From assembly GCA_033239525.1 (NCBI GenBank), contig BSYO01000020.1, forward strand, positions 11,100,308 through 11,164,307: a DNA stretch of 64,000 nt, in the 5' to 3' direction. The translations under genes were made by a program, and so were the position numbers. Below are positions 47,791 to 60,000 of this stretch, in pieces. How positions within the stretch are numbered: position 1 is the first letter of the stretch; every line of letters starts with the position of its first letter. The notes under the pieces are model-generated. The model had not been told where the DNA came from. It did no database searches and saw only the letters and a program-made list of their open reading frames with translations. Source of the DNA: Nepenthes gracilis (Eukaryota > Streptophyta > Magnoliopsida > Caryophyllales > Nepenthaceae).

Positions 47791-48075
47791 GGCTTGTGGG
47801 TATGATAGACATCTGAGTAGAACAAGCCACACTAGGATACAAAATGCAATCAAAATAACACCCTTCCCTAATATAACTAAATGCACGACCAGTCAATTTT
47901 GGCTCTATAATCTATCAAGCAAGCATCAACAGCAAAGAATCTGAACTTATGCCCTCCATAGCAAAGAGGAAAAGCAACAGACTAGAAAACAATGGAAGAT
48001 CTCGAGCTGGGAAACCGACATACCCGAGGCATAGAGACTTACAGAATACCATGACAAGATGGCAGTGGTGAAGAT

Positions 48076-51000
48076 TCACTGTATACCATGAAATGATGGC
48101 AAGACTGCAACGAGGGGATCACCATAACCAACAGGTTCTGCAAATCATGGAGTTCAAATAGCTCAGTAAGAGGGCTGAAGCTTCATCCGAGCATGCAGCA
48201 AGTAAAAAGAAAAAACAATATACATATAAATCAATAGAGAAGAACAACAATTATATATAACTCAATCTCATTCTTTTGTATATTCTGCGATATGAAAAGA
48301 GGTTAGAAAGCAAATGAACAGTTGAGCAGAGGCTCAAGTCCAGATTGAAAGTCCAAATTAAAACAAGTACCTTGAGCTGAGGTTAGCCTGCGTAAAAACC
48401 CTTGTCAGTGTCAAAAACTGATCTTTCATTCAGAAATACCCAGCCATAAGTAATTATCAGGTCAAAATAGGACTGTCTAACCGAAAATTCTATAGGATTT
48501 TGTCAATGTATATAAATATTACAGACCAAATCAATTTTTTGGGCCGGAAATGGTTACCGCGAAAGTGAGCGGTTCAGCCCAGCCTGCCCAAATTATGATT
48601 TTTTTTTTGTAAATATATATTATTATTTTAAATAAATACCAAGTTTACAAAAACTATTTCAATAGATCATACTTTTGTGTTATTAATAACTTTTCCATGA
48701 AAAGATTCCTCATTTAAATATTTACCTAGGTAATATTTTATTCTAAATATTATAATTTCTGAAATATAAAACTTTTAGGTATATTTTAAGTAAATATGTA
48801 TTTTTTAATAAAAATATTTAAAAATAAAAAATATCCATGGAGCATCATAGCTTAGATTATGGATGGATATGATTATGGTTTTCTGCCTAGGTGACCATGC
48901 TGTCTCTGGCCTGCCCTAACTTAGCGGATACACATTTTGATCATCAGCCCTTGTATAGCAGAAATTGGATTTTGGTCAAGTCTACATCAATGGTACCGTT
49001 ATATGACCCCTCCCAGCCCCCCAACCAAAAAAAAAGGCAAAACAAATGCGACTCAGTAACATAAATATGAACACAAATTCGAACCTTGACGGCCTAGTGT
49101 AGGGTAAAATGGGAGAACGAGAGAAGAGGAAGGGAAATCATACAAAGGGGGAAAACGGAAGTTGAGGGGAATCCAGAGGAGGGGAGGGAGGAAACAAGAC
49201 GAGAAGAGAGGAAAACACCGATATTCTGAATAATACTATATTTCATCAAAATAATAATTTATTTGCCACTGAAATCTAATTTGTCGAGAACTACATTATT
49301 CCAAGAAGAGACAGCTAATATCAAAAGGTTATTATAACCTATTAAAAAAAAATGGAATAAGAAAAGTGTGAGTATTGTGAGTGATGTGTGGAGTGACTCT
49401 TAAAAAATGCAATTGATTAACTTTATAGTCGTGACAGAAGGTGATTCTATATTTCTCAAAGCGATTGATTGCTTGTAGAAAACTAAGGATAAGTAATTTA
49501 TCTTTAATTTGATAAAAGAAGTTACTGAGGTGATAGGTATTGACATTGTTGTTCAAGTGATAACCGACAATGCAAAGAATTGTGCAGGTGGCGTGGCATC
49601 AATTCACCAACTTCATCCTCACATCTTTTGGACTCTATATGTAATCCATACATTTAATATCACCTTACAAAATATCTATGTTGCAAAGAACATGGAGAAC
49701 AATCAAGTGGCATTTGATGAATATTCTTAAATCATACAAATTTCCCATGATTGTTTATTTATCGAGAATTTTATTATAAATCACTCCTTGTGATTATCTA
49801 TATTTAATGACTATGTTCCTTTAAAATTGCTTTTGATTGCAACTACTCATTTTGCCTCAATTATTGTTATCTTGAAGAGATTTAAACTTATTAAAGTGGC
49901 TCTTTAAACTTTGGTTATTAGTAAAGAATGGGAAATGTCTAGAGAACATGATATGGGGAAAGCTAAATATGTGAAAGAATTACACTTAGATGAAATTTGG
50001 TGGGATAAGATTGACTATATACTTTCCTTTACTACTCTAATATATAATATGTTTAGAGCTTGCGGCACAGACATGCCTTGTTTTCACTTAATGGCATGTG
50101 AGATACCGCAATTAAAAAAGTGAATATTGCAATATATAGATATGAAAAAAAAAGCAAATGAAAGAATTATTAGCATTCTATGATGTGGTGTATAACATTC
50201 TTATCAACTGATGGAGCAAGAATAAAACCCCACTTCATTGCATGGCCCATTTTCTAAATCCAAGGTAATTAAAGTATTATGATTTATTACTTTTATATTA
50301 TCTAGTTACACATTCATTAAACAAAATTGAATTCAAATATAATACTTCATTCTTGACTATTAAATATGTAAGGTACTATCGATCAATGGCTTAGTAAAGG
50401 GCCAAATAGAGTTCCTCCACATAAAAACTTGAAAATTTCTCAAAGAATAATGAAATGTATGAAAATGCAATATCCCAATTCAGAAAATTGAGCTAAGGCC
50501 AACATATAATTTGCTAATTTTACATCAAGGGCAAATCAATTTGCAAATATTGATTCTATTAGTGATCGCTAGAGTATAGATCTGAAAAGTTAGTGAGTTA
50601 TCTATGATTTAAGTGTGCCTTTATTCTAATCTTTAGTTTTAAAACAACTTATACAACCATCTTCATAATCATGTTATAAGAAAAATTGGAGTACTTACTC
50701 CTTTGTCCATTCATTGAGAAGGAATAAAATGATTACAAAACGTATCGAAGATTTGGTTTTCATTCATAACAATATTCGCTTATTTTCAAGGAAGAGTCCA
50801 TAGAGAGTAAGATATTAGACATTTGAGGAAATGTATTTAACTCACTCAATAAAATTGGAGAGTTAAAAATTACACACCTCTATAATTCAGTGTCATGGAT
50901 ATTTGATATTTATCATTTTTAAAAGTTGTATCAATATTATTATCCTTATATGAATGCATACCGTTTTTCTTCTTATGATTTTTTTTTTTTTTGTATGAAA

Positions 51001-54000
51001 TTTGGAATATATATATTTTTATTTTACATTTACTATAAAATAGTAGTACTCATCAATTGAAAAAAAATATATATATGTCATTATTTTAGTTTATGTGTCC
51101 CTAATGTATCGTATTCTTAATTTATAAATAATAGCATATCAGCACATCAGTGTCGTGTTTATGTTCCGTGTCAATGTTCATACTTCAAAGCTAATTACAT
51201 ACATGGCGCTAGGGTGAACTTATATAGGCATTGAAGCAAAGTGGGAATTTTTCAATTAAAAAAACTTCAAGAGATCTCTGAAATATAAAAGATACCTATA
51301 CTAAGGCAATAGATAATTACTAAATATTTTAGACACTATTAAACTTTAATAAAAATAAAAATAATGCCCATCTTCCATCATACTCCCCCAATTTACAAGA
51401 ATTGGTATTCAGGTTGTAAAGAACTGGTGCAGTGAAAAGGGTTCTTGAAATTAGGGAAATAGCTTTTCCATGTTTCTGAAAGAATGTAGAACTGCAAAAG
51501 TGAGAATTATTAATGAGCAATGAAGTCTAAAATTGGAGCTTCTTCAAAACAACTCCAATTCTAGGTCAACACGATATTCTTCATCGTCTTATAAATAGAC
51601 ACCAATTTCAACAGAGCAAATTTCATTCTGTTATTGCAAGATAGAACCCCTTTTACCTTATAAGAAAATACCAATATCATCACATTCTTCAACAATGCAC
51701 AGGTGATTGACTCCCCATAAGAAAATACTTTGCCGGGGCAATGTTTTCTAAATGAAGTCAGAAAGAAATGGTCCAAATCAAGGATCAATAGGACCATATA
51801 AGTATTGCATACTTGAATATAAGACAAAAGTTTAAAAATAAAATCATTATACTTTAAAAGAAAATAATTTTTATAAGAAAGTACCAATATCATCACATTT
51901 CTTCAACAATGCCACCATGATTGACTCCATATAAGACAATATGTCGCCAGGCCAATGTTTTCATAATGAAGTCAGAAAAAAATAGAACAAATCAAGGACC
52001 AGTCAGTCAATATAACAATGTTGTATAATTGAATAGAAGACAAAAGTCCAAAAATAAAAAATCATTTTAGCAAAATAAAAGCTTGACTTGTCAGTTGTCA
52101 TACTTCTTTGAGGATAAAAGATTCATTTGGAACACATCGTCTAGTATGGAGGACTGGGTGTTGTAATGCTTATCACCTCACTAAGACAAGCACCAACAGA
52201 AACATTGACATTCATGTCCACATGGTTTGAGAATTCCTGTTCAACTAATGCCTATAACAGTGGAGATATTGCATCTTTCATAACTTTGATGGTGCGTGCA
52301 CTCTATCTTGATCCAATAAAACTAGAGTCAAAAAGTGGATGATGGCGGTGAAAGGAGTTGATTCCCAACCCTGAAAGATTGAGGTTCAACTCTCTCTTTA
52401 GAATCCATCGAGGCATAAGAGGCATTTTTTCTGTTTGATTTGATGAACTGAGTTCAAGCATATTTTAAAAATTGAGCGGGATAGAAATCAGAAAGGGGGG
52501 GGATCAAGATTGGTTCCAAAGGCTTTAATCCCAACTAAGAGAAGGAAAGGCTTGTTTTAAGGAAGAGAAAAGCCCAAACAAACTAAGCCTTCCTAGCCAC
52601 AATGCCAACTGAGGAGGGGCAAAAAGGCTGCTTTGATGCAACTAGCTCTCACGGCAAAGAAAACAGAATCTCAGTGAACTGTGGCAACATAGCCACCAAT
52701 GAATTGATGGTGATTCTCAATGATAATCTCCAATGAAAACTGAACTTCTGCCACAGCAGATTGGCCATCCACGAATGTGAAATATACAGGTGGCAGCATT
52801 GGGGGATCTGAGGTGACTGGTTGATGGTTTCTGAAGTGGGTTACAGTGATTCCAGGTGGAGGATAACCACATGAAGCATCAGAGACAATAACTCATTGCA
52901 TAGGATTTTGGTGCCTCTTAGGTTTTTTGTTTCTGGGGTAAGGGCTCAGCAGCAGAATTAGTACGATCAGAGAACATCAGGGATGCTATTTTGCACTGTC
53001 TAGGATAGCAGTGATCGGATATCACAGATTTGGCATGTGCAGCTAAAATAACAAGCAAGTTGGATTTTCTAGGATTCAAAAGGGAAAAAAAAAGTATAGG
53101 GTAAATGATTGACATCAGGGTCATGGACTGAAGTTGCCGACTGTGCCTAAGCAGTCACAAGCATTGATGCAAAAATCAGCCGTAAGATACATATCGGCCA
53201 ATATGTATAGTAATCGGGGATCCTTTAATAACGATATTTTTCAATACTTCGACAATATCACGATATATTTTCAAACCGGCTAATATAGCCGATATATTAG
53301 ACGATATTTAAAATATCAGCAAATATAAACGATTTTCAAAATATCGACTGTAATTGGCTAATATATTAGCTGATATGGTCCTATTAGTTTACAATTTTTA
53401 AAATTTTTTTTTGTCTAATATATCTAATACCGAAATGTATTATTCAATACCGATATGACCACGACCAATACTAATACTATTATTTTCATCCATGATCACA
53501 AGCCATTGTGGAAGGATGGACTTTCAGCCAACATTTTCATAAGGAGATTGGGTGGTGGTGGGTAAGGTTTCAGGCATCTGCTAGTTTTTTAAATCTTTCT
53601 TCCCCAGCTATGAGAGAGATTAGTGGGACACTAGCAATATGTATTGAAGTGGGTGCTTATGGAGATAATAGCAATGATGACTAAGAGCTGTGGTGATGGT
53701 GCAGTGACTGCACATTACTGAAGAAAGGAATGAAGCAGCGGATATGGCTGATGAAGATGCTGAACTATCAGAATCAAGAACTCTGATACAAAATGAAGTG
53801 CCAGGAAGAGGGAGAGAGAGGTAGAACCAAAAACAGCAATAAAGGGAATCCAAACAGAGATAATGGAAAAATGCGGATGACACCAGGGATGAAAATACCA
53901 ATACTCACAATATTCCCAACAATTTTTCGATTCATTCATAAATAATAGAACATAAACAATAGGGTGTTTAAGGTTGAGTCATAAATGCTTTGAAGTTGCA

Positions 54001-57000
54001 CCTATAGTAAGTTAGGACACCTAAAACATAGACCAAAGATTGCACTGGTAAGAAAATGTAAATTAGTTATGATTGGAATAAAGAAAGGAAGAGATAGACT
54101 AGAAATTATAGAATGGTGGGATAAAAACATTTTAACGTTACTATAATTACGGAGGTTATTACATTAAATCAAGTAGAATGCCAAAAACATACTAATATAG
54201 CCAACCCCACTTACTGGGAAATAAAGCTCTATTATTGTTGTTGTTGTTGAAATAAACTAAGTAGGGCTTCACAAGAACGCAAAAACCCCAAAGATAAATC
54301 CTGATTTTTATTTCCTCAAGTATAAGGGATATCTTATAATTGATAAACATAATTATTAAATATCCTAGATACCACATAAAACTAACAAAACCTCGACATT
54401 ATAATCATTTTTTACTAATAACAACATATAAAAATATTTCTAATATCTAGTTTCTAGAGTGCTAACCAATTCTCCATCACTTTCAATTTGGGGTCAAAAA
54501 ATGTCATTTCTGTTCAAAGCTAAACGTCAAGGTTGTCGTGAGCTATATTAGGGACTTAGCCTTCGACAAAGCTAGAATCAACTACAAGGACCGATCAAAC
54601 ACATTTAGAGGCATCTATGACAAGAATACATAAATATTGATGTGTAAACCGTAAGATCAAAAGCCTGTTTAAAGATTGAATCATGCAAATTGCTTCCAGG
54701 CAATAGCATTTCTATATTACAGCTCTCTATTGTCTGTACACCAAGTCTACAACATTCTGTCAGTGATTGGAAATATGTAAGCCTCATATGCTAACATCTA
54801 CTTCCCTGAAGACCAGTCCGTGCATTTTATGAAGACAACATAACAATCAAGAAATAATCTGAACATACCTCCCTCGTCAAAGAGGATCTTTAAGACCTCC
54901 CCATCCACATCTGACTGTTCATGTTATGCCAAAAACAAACTGGTGTAAGAACTCTGCTACATATTAACACAAGCAAAGAGGAACAGACATGGAATCACCT
55001 TGACGGGAAGTTCAGTTCCAAACTGATCCACATAGCCTATTATTTGTCCCTCTTTGACAACATCCCCCTGCTCCCAGATGTAAAAACTTTAATGAAAAGA
55101 TGTTCAATGAAGTGCAACAGCATAAACTAACCGGGTGCTGACAAAATATAATTGAGGACACAGGATCATATTTCCATATCTTGCGTGAAACATTCTATTT
55201 ATTTTGGGATACAGTCTGGTTCTGGTTCCTTGCATATAATAAATTTTGTACATATGATATTCTGTTTCTTCAGAAACTCTAGATGTCATTTTGATGTTTC
55301 TGATGAAAGTTTGTTTCACTTATCAAATACAGATTAACTAAACTTCAGTTCATAAACCTGAAAACAGTGTGTCAAAAGTCAGCCTATAAAAAGGACCATG
55401 GGAATCCACTTGATGGCTTCCAGCCATATGAATTTCCTTCCGTCATTCTGATCAGTTTAGTGTGACATCTCCAAGATAGAAGCAGTTTCATATCTCATTT
55501 ATCATCTCAATCCAAATTTGTCTACTCATTGTTCACCCTTTATTCTTGCATCCAATCTAAATCATCCTTAATCATCATTTCCTTATCTTTTCTTTTATGG
55601 GTAAAACTTCTCAATGGCCACGAATATATTCATTTCAAATCTTACCTTTTAGAATAACACAATCATCTATCTTAGCATAATCACATCCGCAATAAAAATT
55701 TTTTTGTACATTAATTGCCCAGTATTTTGATTTATAAATTATAGCGTGTAATAGTTGCCTTCCGAAATTTGTCTATCAACTTTAAAGGTCAAAAAATTGA
55801 AATATAGTGTTGCTAGAGACATCCTTGATTGCATAACAGGGATGCTCAGCACAATATACATTCCAACCATGAAAACAAATATCAGCCAATATCTAATATA
55901 TTAGCCAATGTATATATATATATATGCACGTATCGGGCCCCATAGATATTAATAATTTCTAATATTGTAGGAAAAAAATCATGATAAGTCATATCAGCAA
56001 TATACTGTGATATATAAGCTGATACTTTCCTGTCAGCTTATAATTCACAGAAATTTTTTTGCTTCCAATTACCTTCTATATCGATTTTCTAATATGTTTG
56101 ATACAGACATGACCAGTACCGCTACCGATATTTTCATCCATGATTTGACACATTAGACACTCTCTAAGAAGAGTGTATAACTTTTCATAGTCTAGTACTG
56201 TCTGATCATGTTCACAGAGGATCGCTTACACTAGACTGATTGCCTACCTCACAGTTTTTACAGTTTTGTAAGTTTTTTTTCCAAATCTCCTTGTCACAGT
56301 TGGCATTCATAGAATTTTGTCCTTGCATCTACCTAAACATATAAATTTCGTTGATACAAAATATTAACCAAATAACCACATTCAGAAGTCACTGGGAAAA
56401 TTGTGCCAATCCTCGAACAAGAGAGCACATTGACACAAAAAAATAGCAAAATCAAAATTAGGCATGCAAAACTTACCTCTTTACAGATAGGAGGTTGTTT
56501 TTTCCCTTTAACTGTCCTCCCCTTCCGGAATGAGCCCACCTAAAGAAAATATTACAGCTATTATGCAATTACATTCATCATCTGAACATGTATATCAAAA
56601 TAATGGTTTTCTGAACTCATTTGAGATGATTTTATGAATACTTACTGTTGGTGATGATACTAATTTATATCCACTAGATCCTGAGGCTTCCAAAGAAGCA
56701 AGTTTTGATGACTTGGCCGAGAGGGGATTCACAAAGGAATTGACCTTCTCTGGGGAGGATTTTGGGGTGGATGAAGAGGGGGCAGAATTAGCTGACTGAA
56801 ACATGGGATCAGTTGGAACAGGTGGCGCAATTGTAGGTGAACTGACTGGAATTGGAGCATTTGTGCCTCCAATATTTCTCTTCAGATGCATCTCAAAGTC
56901 GCCAACCTACCACAGAGAATGCTTAATCCAACATAGAAAACTAAACAGTGCATTTCAATGATATATTTAACTTGAAATAAATGTGAACTGAAAAGGCATA

Positions 57001-60000
57001 CTACTGAAAAATAAAGGGTGGTTTACAGAACCTCCACAATATTAGATCCATTTCACATAACCACCAGATATTTTTCCCAATTAACAATCACAGATTTTAT
57101 ATCTGGTTTCAATATAACACTCCCACTTCCGGTTTTTTTTTTTTTTTTTTGGGGGGGGGTAAACTTTTGATGTATAGAAAGTCTAATAGAACATCAGCCT
57201 CGGATGTGACAGAAAACAAAGATAAGATTTATGGAGGTTAAACCATAAATAAATAAATAAAAGAAACGCAGATTTCATAAAAACATAGCCCTGGTGCTGT
57301 AATCGAAATGTGTAAAGAATCCAGAACACATCATGTTTCAAAACAATAATGTTAAAATCCTTGTGGATATCATCTAATAAACCCAATAATCATTGGGAAA
57401 ATGTTAGATTTTCTTAATACACTTGCGCTGATTTTGCTAAACTATGAGTATTGCAGTCTACTCATTCTTTTATTTTTAGCATGTGTTTACAATTGGGACA
57501 AATACGGATTACTCTATTTCCAACATCAAGCGCCGGTCATAAAACATAAATGTGGGATGCTTATGGCCCACACAAATACATATTAACATTGATAAATTGA
57601 AAGGAAGTCTAATTGCAATTTCCAACATAAAAGAAAGCAATCACCCACCCTCATTCTGTCTGGTCCCTCCCCCCTGGTGGCATAGAACGTCCCTCACTAT
57701 GCAAACCCTCTCATCCCACAACCCCCTCTGGTGGCACTTCAACCTCTCCATTCCTCCCTCATCCTCTCACTTAAAGTGGCCAATGAGGCCTCGCCGACCA
57801 ACATAAAAGCCAAATTTAGCCTTAACATCAATGTACAAGGCCTCAAAAGAGGGTAGTATTGCCATTTAGGATGAAGGGAAGGGCTAGAATGTTTTTTTTT
57901 TTAAATTTTTTGGGCCCTTCTTTTTTACCTGGAAATATTTTATTGTTTAATGGATCATTTTTTTTTTTACTTGGTGGAAATTTATTCTTTTTTTGGTAGA
58001 CGAAATTTCTTCTTTCTTCATGACCAACAACATATTTAATGTGCCCTACAGCTAAAAGGTTGTCAGGTGTGACACATCAGCTTCTTCTCGCAAGTGATAG
58101 CACATGAGGCCAGAATTAGCTACCTTGGGGAAATTCCTTCAACTTGTACAATTGACCTCAAAGTAGAAGTTGGTTGTCAACATTACAAAAACAATAAAAG
58201 TTCAGAATAAACTTGTGAAGCACATTGAAGAAATTGAGCTTTACCCCAACAATCATATAACAATAATGGCATAATGACAACAAACCATAATTTATGGCTA
58301 ACAAACCAAGCAAAAAGCAGAGACCATGCATTAGACATACAGATTAGAATACAGCACTCATTCTCATAAGTTCCAAATGATATTAAATCCACACTAATCA
58401 ACCAAATTTCAAAACAATTCTTTCTTAATCGTCAATTAAGCATATTAGATGACTGAAAGCAAACACCTACGGTTGCGCATGACATGTGCATATGGTTGCA
58501 CACATAGATGCTTCTGGAGAAGGGCGCAGAAAGAGAGAGATACACGATAAATCAGGTTCTGAACACATGACTCCTGCCATATCTTTTCAATGTTGATTAG
58601 GTATCTGTTTGCCAAGCTTCACTACTGAAGCTAGGCCAAGCAGTTTTTGGCTTTTATCAGAGAAAAGTGTCCTTATTCCCTACCTTTCCATTTCTAAAGC
58701 ATTTAGGAGATGCTTTACCAAACACACTTCTATAAAAGCTCTAGCATGGCTACACGGGCTTCCAATCTTAAATGTGCACCACCAATCATATTGCACCAAC
58801 AGTAATCATGACCCAAGACGTTGATAATTTGCAAGGAGGAATAAGATCAGTTTAAGATCTCAACATTTACGAGTTCAAAATCCTATAGTAACGTGAGTGC
58901 CAGGTATCTACCCTCGTACAAAGAACATCAGAGAACCACTAGTGAGATCAATTTTGAAAAGGAAAATAAATAACAACACAGAGAGAGAGAGAGAGAGAGA
59001 GAGCAACTGAACAAAAAGTGGAGGCATATAAACCCTTCAAAACTACTCCCTTGAGAACAGCAGAAAGTAACTTGTAACATACTGCCATCATCCACCACTA
59101 GGATTCGTTTCCATCATGGAAAACAGCACTGTATCTCAAATCACTTTGACACCTCAGCCAGAAGAAGTTAAGAAAAGGTAAATGGGTGACAGAACCAAAC
59201 CTTTAGCTTCACTTCAGCAACACTTGTCTCGTCACAGACCTCCAAAACCAAAGCCTGACAAGAAAACAAGCAGCAATGCAGAGGTTTTAAATCACACCAT
59301 GAAGGATGCAAATAGATGAACATGATAAACTAATTCTGAAATTCCAAAATCAAGTTAAGAATTATGATACAATGGATTTGCTAGGCAGCTTCCTCCATTT
59401 GTGGAAGCTAGCCGTCAGCCAGGTACTACAGAATACAATTACATTGCGTGTACACAGTTTGAAAATGAACATAAGATTGATGTTGCGCTGGAAACGTTAT
59501 CCAACCAATTCAATTTAGCGAAAAATGACCAAAAATACCCACGGTATCAATAACCGTGTCAAGGTGAGCTGAGGTATAGGGGTGGTAGAAACAAAGGATA
59601 AAAGGCCACCTAGAGCAAGAAAACCTAGAATTCATGAACTTAAAGAATAGATTTTGACCGGATACCTTTGTGACTGGATATGTATATGAATGTGTAGAAT
59701 GTAAGGGTCAATCATTGAGATGAATCTAGATCTCACTTTCCTTGTTTGCTCTGTGGCAAAATGTCTAGGATAAATACTTGTCAGGAATTGAATATCTTGA
59801 TACACCCATGAGGTTTCAAGCATATACAGCTGGGCTTATAGTTACTAATTAGTAAATTAATTAGTTTCAAGCATATACTCGTCAGGAAAGATGTACTAAA
59901 CCAAGTTCTCAACTTTACCATTACAGACCATATTTTCCACCACAACAAATGCAAAAAAGTTGTGATGATGTTATTTAGTCAACTATGGAAAAATGTGCAA

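Noticed and set aside
57552..57806. Plus-strand frame in a BADC intron (84 codons)
   Set aside because: Pro/Ser/His-rich, no homology, antisense within an intron.
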